A stretch of 64,000 nt of DNA from Tretioscincus oriximinensis (Eukaryota > Chordata > Lepidosauria > Squamata > Gymnophthalmidae): the NCBI GenBank assembly GCA_022410635.1, contig JAJVDF010000003.1, positions 6,105,903 through 6,169,902 of the forward strand. The letters are read 5' to 3'. The notes below the pieces were generated by a model. That model had not been told where the DNA came from. It worked only from the letters and a program-made list of their open reading frames with translations, and made no database searches. Positions 1 through 13,189 of this stretch are shown one piece after another. Positions within the stretch are counted from its first letter, which is position 1. The number at the start of each line of letters is the position of its first letter. The translations under genes and the position numbers were made by a program.

Positions 1-3058
<3,058 letters not shown>

Positions 3059-4110
3059 GAATATGTATCAAAGGAGGAAAAAAAAAAACTTTGGCAGCTT
3101 GGAAACTTAAACTGACCGAAAGTCACACTTTATAGATGCTTTATGAATAGTCTTTGAATGCTTTACCTCGTAAATGCATTGTTGCATTTTTGCTCAGCGA
3201 TTCAAGAAGCTTTTCAGGGTCCATTTCTTGGTTTAACTCTTAAGGTGGCATTTTCCTATTGATAGAAATGATAACACTTTGAACAAGTTCTCCTTAGAAT
3301 TGTATGCACATAGCTCTAGACTTCCCCATGCCTTTTAGTTTTTAATTTAATTTTAAGGAAGAAAATCATCTCCAAAGGATTCCTACAAAGTACTTAAAAG
3401 TATGCATGAATTACAGAAAGGTTTCTACAAGCGCTGCACAATGTAACTAAGAAATGCATCCAATGTTCAGCATTTATGTGCAGTATGTCACTCTTTACAT
3501 TGACCAACAGATGTATTTTTTTCTACAGATCCATACATGGCACCTTATGAAAAAAAAATGCCATATCATTTTGTGTTTCCTATAATCACTTTAAACAATG
3601 ACTAAATTGTTCTGTTTGGGGGAGGAAAAACAAAAACAAAAATATCTGCAATGCTGCTAAATTTTCTAATGTGCAGGTGTTTTTTCAGCTTACTTTTCTT
3701 CCTTCCNCAGAACTGGATGCAAACATTTTTAGCTCCTTTTTGTTGCAAGACAGCACAATACAAATTGAGCATGTTGACTTTGATACTATCTATTTTATAA
3801 CTGCATGCCTGAACATTACCTCAGCTGATAGGGGATAAGCTTTGGTTTGAAACAATTTCCTTTAAAATAGATCCTTGTTTTTAGTTTGCATTTTCACCAG
3901 AAGTGCACTCTTTTTTAAGTGTCTGACTAGGTATCTTAAAAGTACTGTAATTAATTGCATATGTTAGTCAAATGGGAACAATAACTTTTGGAAACTGAAG
4001 CATGTTCAAATATTCAGCATTATTACCTATTTGACTAAGGTGTAACTCAAAATTAATTAATGCATGGTTTAAGTAATAGGGTTTTTAAATAAATTAAAAA
4101 AAAAGGAGTT
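3059..4110 (+). other. KCNA1: KCNA1 3' untranslated region, probable
   Basis: An AT-rich, repeat-free stretch follows the stop codon. The first good AATAAA is at 4088-4093, followed by an A run. Kv1.1 mRNAs in mammals have long 3' UTRs, so use of later signals (for example TTAATAAAAC near 4893) is possible. No other ORF or repeat is recognised here. The 3' end is a guess. Confidence 0.45.
4088..4093 (+). terminator. KCNA1: Candidate polyadenylation signal AATAAA
   Basis: Canonical hexamer about 1.03 kb after the KCNA1 stop. It is followed by an A-rich run and lacks an obvious GT-rich downstream element, so it is only a candidate. Confidence 0.35.
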
Positions 4111-4849
4111 TGATGAATCTGCGGCACAGCAAGATATCAGCAAAGTGACTCTGGATCATTTTACTGCTTTGCTGAGGGAAGCAACCCTGCTTCAGTCCAT
4201 GCTTAGAAAGCAACAATGAAGCCTATCCCTTAAAATGAAAGCTATAAGGAAAATTAAGTCCCATTTATATATAGCAATGTCTAATAATTCTTTGTCTCTT
4301 AGAGCAGAGAAAAGATGCATAAGCATGTCTTTGGTGCATTGTTAGAATGTAAAATGAAACTTAACTATTATATGCACCATAATTATAGATCAATTTCTTT
4401 TCAAATTCATTATTTGAACCTTAGACACTTGGCATAGTCCCCGCTGGACATGCTGGAAAGACTCAACCAGTTGATTTTAGATAGTTGCTTAGTGCCTTTA
4501 TCCTTATAGCCACTGAACTGCTGAAAGTGCCTCTATGAAAAAAGCTTACCAAGAATAGATATCAATGAGTCAACAGCACCATATCAGGAGAGTACCATTC
4601 CAAAACCAAGCAGTGTGAAGCAAAGACAAAAGAGGCAAAGGAAGCAGAAACCAATGGACCACCAGCGCACCATGCATGCTCAGCTTCTTACTTGTCACAT
4701 CCTTTCCTTGCAGGGTGACATTGCAACATATTTGTTCTGGCCAGATAAGTTGCAATGTTGTTTTGCAGAGACTAGGTGGATGCATCCAGCCACATGCAGT
4801 TTAAAAAGTGACTTCAAAGTGACTTAGAAATGTTAACTGCAATGTGGAT

Positions 4850-6080
4850 CTCTTTCTACACTGAGTCTTTTTCCACCACATGGAGCTGCGTTAATAAAAC
4901 AGGACTGAAAATGGATCTCGGCAGTGCGGGCNCCACTGTTTTTTTGTTTAAACAGAAAACAGTTTGGGTTAGCACTGGGTCCACACGTAAAGGGACTTTC
5001 CACGAATTCCCCTGGTAGAACTGGACTAAGACCAAAGACTAGTTCTTTGGACATTCTCTGATTTGAGTCCAGTTTTTCAGACTCAGTCCCAGTCCACTTC
5101 AGATTAAATCTGCAAGGAGCTATCCTCCTCTGAGAAACGGAGGGCTGGAAATGCCTCCCAGCCAATAGCCAGCCATGAGCGGTTTAAAGGTGTGTGTGTG
5201 TAAAGGCAAGGGCACCAGGCTTAGCTTTAATTCATTCAGTCTTTATTCACTCCCTTCATACATATTTCCACAACTTGCCCTTTGCAGCTACCTTGCAATA
5301 ACTAGGCAGGACGAGATGGTCCAGAAGATGGAGTCCACTCTACTTTTTGACCAAAACTGTCCCCTATTATTTATTTGGTTGGTTGGTTCCAGAGGCAGAG
5401 ATTTGCATTCTTTTGAAGGTGTGCAAATATCTGCCTTGTAAATGAAGTTTTGATTGCCATGTGCCAGTTCAGTGGCATGACAGCTGAAGTGATAAAAACG
5501 CCCCAGNTTTAAAGTTTTCTCTAGCACAGTTTTTGAACAACTGTTATGCCACCACAGCTGGCAAATGGTGAATGGGGCTTCATTTTCAAAGCAGACATTT
5601 GTACAGTTTTAAAAGAATGCAAATCCGTACTTCTGCAACAACAAAAGGGGGGACAATTTTGGTTGGAAAATAGAAGGTCTGATCGGTCTCGCCTTTCCTT
5701 GGTGTTGTACAGAAGCTGCAAAGGTTGGGGAGATGTGTGAAGGAAGGGCTAAATAAAGGGATTAAAAGGCTCAGCATGGCGCCTTCACCTTTATAGACAC
5801 ACCCTTTTGGATCTTCCACAGATGGCTATTGACTGTGGGGGGGGGGAGATGTCCAGGCCCCACTTTATCCTCCATAGAGGATTCCTCCCAAATTTAACCC
5901 NAGGGATGATGGTGGAGAAATGGGATTCAATTCAAATTCCGTCTCCTTTCCCAAGTACGGGAGGGGCCGATCTCAGAATATGGGATTGCCGTAGTCTGAA
6001 CTTACTAATGGTAGGCCCCTTTTCCAAAGTGTATTCCAAAACAGGTCACAGTGTGGAAAGGGCCATAGCAGTGTTCTCAC
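4850..6080. repeat. Large foldback (inverted-repeat) element
   Basis: Two arms of roughly 300 bp face each other around about 5510. TTTGACCAAAACTGTCCCC (5347-5365) in the left arm matches the reverse complement of the segment near 5648-5670. The paired TTGCATTCTTTTGAAGG / TTAAAAGAATGCAAATCC segments and the outer GTGTGTGTAAAGGCAAGGGC / CACCTTTATAGACACACCC segments also match. Arms are diverged (roughly 70-75% by eye), so this is not an assembly mirror. A single related arm occurs at 59930-60330, which shows a dispersed family. Outer segments (4850-5150 and 5830-6080) are less clearly paired. No transposase is seen; this is probably a non-autonomous DNA transposon. Confidence 0.65.
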
Positions 6081-6570
6081 CTCACTTCTAGGGTGCTCTT
6101 TTGCACTGTTTTTTAAATACACATGGATGCAGTCACAGTTTCTTGTATTTGTTTACTGCATTCTATGATTCGTTTATTTTATATTTTGCCCATTCTGTCC
6201 TATTTGGCAACCTGCCTTCATAGAGGAAATGGATGCAGGGACCTCAGCTATGCAAGAAGTAGATTTATATTGGACTTTTTGCTTTGAGACTTCTGGTTCT
6301 CTAGCCAAGTTCCCCAACTCTCAGTTCAGCTCCCCAAATTCTCTTTGATTTAAAACGATAGGGTCTTGGAATTACCCTAACCACTTGTTCTCCCACTGTT
6401 GTGACACATTTTGAAAATATATTTCTTTTACAGATATTCAAGCTGTGAAATGTTAGACCATAGTCATCTCTGAATTAGTTAATTGATGTTTGCCGTATCT
6501 TTATAGTTTTGTATTTTTGAAACTGAAGAGCATTTAAAACCCTAAAAAGAGTATTAATTCAAGAATTCTG

Positions 6571-6660
6571 CAGATTTATTTATTTGTATATTATGTTATA
6601 TATTATATTTGTACCCTGCTCTTCACCCAAAGGTCGTAGGGTTGGGTCATATCACATGAT
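6571..6660 (+). repeat. LINE 3'-tail-like dispersed repeat
   Basis: The string TATTTGTACCCTGCTCTTCACCCAAAGG... resembles TATTTATACCCTGCCCTACACGCAAAGG at 32858-32885. It also resembles the TTTATATCCCGCCCTTCCTCC tails familiar from L2/CR1-type repeats in squamates. The family name is uncertain. Confidence 0.4.
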
Positions 6661-6760
6661 AAACATACAAGCACTGAAACATTTAAAATATAGTCCTCCT
6701 ACTTTCATTCTTTCTCTTTTCCACCCTGGCAGGACTATATTTAAACTATGCATCAAATTC

Positions 6761-7017
6761 CTAGGTGAAGAGTCAATTTCAGAGAAATAGCCGTGTTAGG
6801 CTAGCAGAAAGTCCAGCAAAGGAGCTAGCAGCACTTTGAGACTAACTTGAGAAAAGTGGTTGGCATAAGCTTTCGTAGACAGGTCTACTTCTTCAGATGC
6901 ATCTGAAGAATGACAGGCATCTGAAGAAGTAGACGTGTCTACGAAAGCTTATGCCAACCACTTTTCTCAAGTTAGTCTCAAAGTGCTGCTAGCTTCTTTG
7001 CTGGACTAGGTGAAGAG
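6761..7017 (-). mobile_element. Palindromic retroposon-like element, copy 1, with 12-bp target duplication
   Basis: CTAGGTGAAGAG flanks the insert exactly (6761-6772 and 7006-7017). The 233-bp insert (6773-7005) is a near-perfect palindrome. Its arms meet in the middle around GCATCTGAAGAATGACAGGC. Relative to the other copies it lies in minus orientation, so the shared fixed end (TTTCAGAGAAATAGCCGTG) is on the left and the variable end (GCTGGAC) on the right. A fixed end, variable opposite end and 12-bp duplication point to target-primed retroposition. The CTGAAGA...GAAA core is discussed in the findings. Penelope-like origin is inference. Confidence 0.7.
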
Positions 7018-7999
7018 ATTTGTTTTAACCAAGGGCCCCCTAAACCATATAAAATGAGGGCTTGCTTGATGTAGTTCTGCAGAGAGGCTGTTCCACAGTT
7101 GATTTTGAACATGTTCTGGGAAATTCAAGGTAGACAGAAAGGATCACTTTGACACTTCTTAAGAGGGGACAGATGGAATTGACATTAGGGAACGGTGACT
7201 TCTTATCAAAGCTAAAGTTGTTTTCCTGGTTGTGTTTCTGTTGAAACAAAGTCTTTTGATCAAACAAGATCTTTTGATGCTGATTTGGAAGTAACTGATT
7301 TAAAAAGGAATTGTGCTGTTTTGAGCCAAATCATAGTGAAGAGTATATACTGGTTATATATATTAGACAAGGGAACTTCGGATCCTTAAATTTGAAACAT
7401 ATACAAATAAGAACTTCCTAGATAACCTCTAGGTAACCTATAAAACATGGTGCTCGGTTTTGTGGGGTATTCTATTTTTGCCCTATTGTGATGCATTTCT
7501 AGTCAAAATACAGTTTAATAAATCATAAGGAATGCTCATGCACTGTTAAGTTGTGCGTCTGCAATTTCCTTTTATTGCCATCTGTCATGCTCCTGTTTCT
7601 AGCTGTTTCTGGCTGAGATATGTGCTTTTGGAGTGTTTGTTCTAGATCAACATTCTCAATTATTGTTCCATGAAATACCAGGGGTCCATTGTGCTCCCAA
7701 GCTCTTAAGAGCAAAAATAATGCTTTCTTTCTGGTCCAAAATAATGACAGAACTAGAGGAATCCCATCACTCATCCTATATTTACTGGGAGAAACCATTA
7801 AGTGTGTTAATTATTTGTATGCTCCATCAGTTATTAAGCTAATCAAGAAAAAATATTAAAACAAATTTAGCTGCCTTAAGTTCCTGTGTAAACCATGTCA
7901 AGGCCTCTGTATCTGCATTCTAATGCACAATGTAGCCCAACCTTCCCCTAGTGTGGCTGTGTTGCATGAAACATGAACTTAGTATGTTTCAAAGCAATA
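7018..7999. other. Intergenic sequence, nothing recognised
   Basis: AT-rich single-copy-looking sequence. No ORF with a recognisable protein, RNA gene or repeat end was found on either strand. Confidence 0.5.
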
Positions 8000-8136
8000 T
8001 TAGGCTGNATCCCCACACCATTTATTTATTCTGCAATAAATCACTGTAGGGAGGGATTTATTCCACAATATCCATGCTTTATTATGAAATATCTAGTTAT
8101 AGGAGAATAAATTAGTAATGTGGGGATGCAGCTTTA
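8000..8136. mobile_element. Small inverted-repeat element (MITE-like)
   Basis: Ends are complementary: TTAGGCTGNATCCCCACA at the left, TGTGGGGATGCAGCTTTA at the right. The complementarity extends inward through ATTTATTC/GAATAAATT. A one-armed relative starts near 16857 (TTAGGCTGCATCCATATGGC). No target duplication is clear, so superfamily is not assigned. Confidence 0.5.
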
Positions 8137-8620
8137 GTGGAGATTATTGATAAAACTGTCATCTTGAGCATGGGAAGCACAAATGCAATGTGTCTCTTGT
8201 GCTCAGACGTAGTGGGGGTAAATTTTACCATTGGGTCATAGCTGTTCTCCAAAATCCCCCCCCCCCCCTTTCCAAGTTTCCTAGCCACTCAAGACTTGAG
8301 GCTGTAATTTTGAAGGTCTCTTTTGCTACTGCCACAGGCTAAAGTGTTTCAGCACGGTCAATGCAAATGGTATGATCAGTCAGCCCATGACACATGCTAA
8401 TGCTTCAGAGCTCAGCCTCTGGGACTTGGAAGGAAAGGATTTGGCAGTTTGCTATGGCATATTGATGAAATTCACTGGTATGTGGATTAAAAGGGCACAT
8501 CAATACTGTATAGTAACCCAGCTTAGTTGGATTCATTATTCTGTATTTGGCCTCCACATGCAAACAGGGCCAAAGAATCAGAAAAAGAAACAAACAAGGT
8601 TGCGATAATTAGTACACAGA

Positions 8621-8967
8621 GAGCAAGGCAGTGCTTGGAGTCGTACGCAAATTGTATACATTTTATTAGAAAATGAACCTGTGTACAGTGTATGAATTCT
8701 CATGCAATAACGCATGAGAAAATTTGCCTTGCCCCATTTCCTGTTTGGTGGTGTCCCTTCCGGCCCCTGCTTCTGGAAAAGGGTGCCCTGGGGACCAGAA
8801 ATGACATCACAAATGATGTCATTTCAAATCGTGGGCAGGAAGTGATGTCACCAAATTTTGTGTGAGCACTTTGTGCATGCAAAAACACACCCACTCAAAT
8901 ACTTGAGATTTTCAGGCTCTGGGCACAAAACTGCTGATGCAATTACTCTTCCAGCACTGGAGTAAGG
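8621..8967. mobile_element. hAT-type non-autonomous transposon, copy 1
   Basis: A 331-bp element (8629-8959) has inverted ends CAGTGCTTGGAGT / ACTCTTCCAGCACTG. It is flanked by an 8-bp target duplication with one mismatch (GAGCAAGG 8621-8628, GAGTAAGG 8960-8967). The CAGTG terminus and 8-bp duplication are diagnostic of the hAT superfamily. Inside is a paired TGACATCA (8802-8809) and TGATGTCA (8814-8821). No transposase is encoded. Copies occur at 11250-11571 and 38857-39197. Confidence 0.8.
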
Positions 8968-10092
8968 TCCTCTTTTGCAGTACATATTTCCATTTCCCTA
9001 TTCCTATTGATCCCACTTCCTCCAGCTGACTGCAAGATTTGGAGATTAAATCTTTCCTTTCTCATCACTTTGCAAGCTAAGAAGCACATACCTCTCCTTT
9101 GACATAAAGGTTGCATGCATTTACCTCGGCAATAGTGTTCACCCAGTGCTGTTTGGAATTGCTGATCAGGAGATTCAACTGAAGATGGAAGAATGAGGCC
9201 TCAGACTGATCATTTTATATGCTGCATATTCATTCTTATTCAGCATGGCTAAATGTGCATGCGGCAGTTCAGTTTCTTATGGCTGTCTCCCAGCTTTGCT
9301 TATCCATTTATGATGAAGGGACTAGGTAGATATAAGGTGCAAAAATAATAATAATATATACATCTAGCAACAAACCGAACCATTGTTTAGCACCGTAACT
9401 ACTTCAGTATACATGAAGAAAATACACTGAACTGCTNGCTTAATTCTTGTGTATATACACACCCACAGGCTCCTAATTTTTAATCATCATGCCTGGCATA
9501 TTTCCAACTGATAGTCTTTATAAAAATAGGTTTGGTAACTGCCTTCTAGTAGTTTCCCCACAAAGGGTTCGGGTTAGGATTAACGAAAGTAAACTTAGGC
9601 CCCACACATAACTTTACTTTAAAACCTTCTACTTTACATCATTTTCAGCCTGAAGGACTGAGTTTAATTATTTTCTTCTAGAATAAACCACATTCTTTGG
9701 GACTGAAACTGAACTGTAAGTTTATAGTAAGTTTAAATACTTTCTAGTGCTGGACTAACCACTCTGCAACATTAGTATGGTAATCTGATCATCATAAATT
9801 AGACATTTGTTTAATGAATCAGCAAAGGTGAAGATCAAACAGGGCAGGGAAATTTTCCCAATTTCTGAATAAATGGAAGCTTGCTTCACCTTAATCTTGG
9901 TTCACAGATGGGCTTATTAAAAAAAATGTGGTGATCATTTTAACGTCTGGTTACTGTTAAGGGCAGAAGAGTTGAAGGTTAATACTTGCATAAGGTTTCT
10001 TTTTAAGATTTTGACTCATTTGATCCTCTTGGAATGTATAAATAAATCATTGATTCAGTTGTATTAAAAGCATATCACACCTGGAGGGGAAT
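8968..10092. other. Intergenic sequence, nothing recognised
   Basis: No gene, RNA or repeat end recognised. Short simple runs such as AATAATAATAATATATA at about 9345 are present. Confidence 0.5.
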
Positions 10093-10142
10093 AAAATATT
10101 TGGAGATCTAAAATATTTGGAGATCTAAAATATTTGGAGATC
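10093..10142. repeat. Three tandem copies of a 17-bp unit
   Basis: The unit AAAATATTTGGAGATCT is repeated exactly at 10093-10109 and 10110-10126, with a third copy to 10142 lacking the last base. The units are identical, so the duplication is recent. Confidence 0.9.
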
Positions 10143-10206
10143 GACTAAACAAAAGCAAAATACACATTTTAACAAAATAACCCAGTTTGTAAAGAAGCCT
10201 TATCGG

Positions 10207-10398
10207 TAGGCTGACCAGATGACCCCTTTTTTGGGGGGGTGTTGAAAACCCATTTTTGGGGTGCCTCCCGGTTTTTTCTGAGGAAAAAAAANTTTTTTNA
10301 AACTTTTTTTGAAAAACTTTTCCTCAGAAAAAATTGGGAGGCACTCCCCAAACAGTTTTTCAACCCCCCCAAAAGGGGTCATTTGGTCAGCATGCCTA
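10207..10398. mobile_element. Foldback MITE, TGACCAGATGACCCC family, copy 1
   Basis: The left end TAGGCTGACCAGATGACCCC pairs with the right end GGGGTCATTTGGTCAGC...CCTA. The arms continue inward (GAAAACCCATTTTTGGGGTGCC against GGCACTCCCCAAACAG) to a poly-T/poly-A centre that contains two N bases. The ends are reminiscent of the TGACCAGATG-ended MITEs known in reptiles. Other copies: 28805-29161, 36829-37028, 44805-45005, and a half copy at 57500. Confidence 0.75.
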
Positions 10399-11249
10399 TC
10401 AGCCTCCACCCCCATAACCTCTAATATACACTTTAATTTTCTATACAAATGCAAGGAAGTGAGCAACAGATGGTCTTTTTCTTCTGTTCCTATTCATTTT
10501 GATGTCGCTTACTCTGGAAAAGTTGCCTCTGGGAATTCAATATTGTGTTAATTACTGGGAGGAGGCAGAGTTTATGAATTCTGTTGATAGATTGGAGAAA
10601 CAGTATGACTGAAGGTGTGTCTTTAACTACTTGAATCAGGTCTCAGTTCATCACAGATTTTGAGAACAACTGGAATTTCCACCTGAAACCTCAGAATAGC
10701 TTGGTAGTGCTGCTTCTCAAAGTAATCTGGAACACATACCTAATGTTTCTTTGCCGCACATAGTCATGTTTTTCACCAAATGCTTTAGCCTTCATCCAAG
10801 CAAGTAACTAAATAGGAGTTCTGATGGGTGGCATGTTGTAATTTTAAAAAAATAATATTTACTTGTTCAGTCAGATATCTTCCGTTCTTGTTACTTCATG
10901 GTGCTTAGGACAGTTTACAAGTATCAAAAACTCAATTAAAATAATTAGTTCATCTAAACATTTAGACATCTAAATTAAACTACTGTAATTTAAATAAGTG
11001 CCAGAATGAGTAAAAATGTTTTTAGAATTTTTGGAGAACTATTCTGAAGGGAACTTACAGTACACTGGATGGTAATTCAGGTTTTTGTGCATATACCTTG
11101 CTGACTAGATTGTGAATGTGGATTAGCTTCATCCATGTTAGCTGTAATGTTGCTACTTCAAGTAATAGGACAGGAGCTTCTGTCTACTTGACAATCAAGT
11201 TGCAAGCAGGATGCTATTCTATGCTGAGTCACACAACTCCATGCTTGCT

Positions 11250-11571
11250 CAGTGCTAAGAACCGTATGCGAATCTCATACATTTGTACGTTTTCTCCACT
11301 CTCATATGAATTCTCATGCAGCAATGTATGAGAGATGCGCTGGAACTGAAGGTGACATCATTGTGATGTCACTTCCGGCCCGTTTCCAGAAAGGTTGACC
11401 TGGGAGGCAGAAGTGACATCGTCTCTGCTTCTGGAAATGGCACCTGGAGTGACGGCACTTCCAGTCTTGCCTCAGATGTGATATCAGAAATTTTTTGGGA
11501 AGAGAACACCAAATGCCTGAGATTTGGGGGCTCTCGATAAGAGATTTCCCGCCGGAAAACTCCCAGCATTG
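11250..11571. mobile_element. hAT-type non-autonomous transposon, copy 2
   Basis: The ends CAGTGCTAAGAACC and ACTCCCAGCATTG match the 8629 and 38865 copies. The internal paired TGACATCA (11353-11360) and TGATGTCA (11364-11371) are conserved. The flanking 8-mers agree at only 4 of 8 positions, so the target duplication has decayed or was lost. Confidence 0.65.
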
Positions 11572-12039
11572 AGCTGATTTTGAAGCAGCAGCAGCAAACA
11601 TTTTCCAGCAGAGAGGCTGTGAAGGTAACATGAAATCACAGGCAAGATAACTGCATTGTCCAAATAGAGTCTGACAATGATTATATGATCATATTCACCT
11701 GGTCATTCTGCATGTACACTGCTGCTTAACCAAGGATGTAGACCCAATCAATGTGGTACAGTTGAAATGATTGTTAGCATAGATCTGATCTGTATTATCA
11801 TGTGTTCCATGCAGACAATGTGGAATAGGGAGCTTCTTAAACCGAGTTAGTAAGTCTGAGTATAAAATGTATCATTCCCCAGCATTGCCCTACTACAGAG
11901 AAGACGCAATGATAAGCATTTGCACTAGCAACATTTCAACTGTTAGCAAAATATCCCTAGAAGATGTGAAATTAAAAAAAATTAGCATGGCAATTTTTCC
12001 AATGTGGAATCATTTAGATCTTGCCATTTGAGACTATCG

Positions 12040-12400
12040 CTTTTTTAAAAAGAACATTTTTATTAGGTGATACAATAAAAATCATACAGTATATACTGTA
12101 CAGTTGTTGGATATAGTTCAACAATAGCAAAAGAAACAAACATATAAAAAAAATGCACCCTCCACCCCTAAATCATATCCTGAAATCTATTTATTAGATC
12201 CATTTACCTATCACAGGAAAAATCTCTTTGCAGACAATACTCCATGTCCGGTTGGCTCCCCATCCATCAATATATCTTAACAAACGTTGCAATTTCCATT
12301 TGACAATCAAAAACTTTCCATAGCCTAAATAACATAGTCTATTTTCTTATATTAAAACATCATAAATTCAAAATTTATCCATTTATATACAGTCCACTTA
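12040..12400 (-). mobile_element. L1-type LINE 3' end, minus strand
   Basis: The reverse strand reads as the decayed C-terminus of an L1 ORF2 (segments like KWKLQRLLRYIDGWGANRTW, with a stop before and after). It is followed by a short 3' UTR ending in CACCTAATAAAAATG. Only the last 300 bp remain, typical of 5'-truncated L1 copies. The call rests on general resemblance of the ORF2 tail and position of the AATAAA. Confidence 0.45.
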
Positions 12401-12686
12401 TTTGAGTCACTTCATCCCCCCCACCCGAGTGGCATTACCAGCTAAAATTAGACATTCGTTTAATTATGAATCTTCTTTGTCAAGATGTGATAGGAGGTTC
12501 CCTGAATGACCATTTCTCTTTATCCAGCAAACTGTATTCCCCATAACTGTATTGAAAAACTGAACCTGTTGTCAAAACCACTACTGATGTAAATAATCTC
12601 CTCTAACCAAGTTACAATGCCTACAATTCGGACTCATATTTTGATTTATGTATGAAAGTTGGTTAGGGATTTGAGACCAACTGGAA

Positions 12687-12761
12687 ATATCAAATGTAAT
12701 AAAATATTTGAAATGAAGTTAAAATTAAACTTCATTTCAAATATTTTATTACATTTGATAT
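12687..12761. repeat. Perfect 34-bp inverted repeat with 7-base spacer
   Basis: ATATCAAATGTAATAAAATA... (12687-12720) is exactly mirrored as its reverse complement at 12728-12761, with spacer AAAATTA. ACTG/CAGT just outside also pair. This could be a recent foldback from a template switch or a very young MITE; no terminal motif of a known family is seen. Confidence 0.9.
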
Positions 12762-13189
12762 TGATCAGTTGTTTAATATAGTTGTATGTATGTTCATTTT
12801 TTATTCTGATTTATGACATAAGTAATCCTCAAATTTAAATTTGTTACAAGTAAATAGCTTACTGGTAAATATTTCACCCAAGCATTTTCAAGACACTTTA
12901 TCACTTAAAACCAAAAATTGAATCTAATATACCCAGTACATTTTGTGTGCCCGTGTATCAAACCGTCTTTGAGGGCAACTCTACACAAAGTGCATAGCAG
13001 TGGTACAAGAGATTGTTCGTGCATGTAAAATAGTAAACAAAGCTGAGCATAGGTGCTTATTTTTACTGCAGTAGAAACTCCAGTGATAGTCTAGGAACAC
13101 AAAGCCCTAAAACCAATCCTGTATAGCCATTATTCAGGGAGTGCAAGGTATATGTAAGGAGTAATGTGAAGTCTTTTCCACTTATGTCT

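Noticed and set aside
6781..7005. CRISPR-like palindromes
   Set aside because: Copies are dispersed, long, flanked by target duplications and in a vertebrate genome; there is no array.
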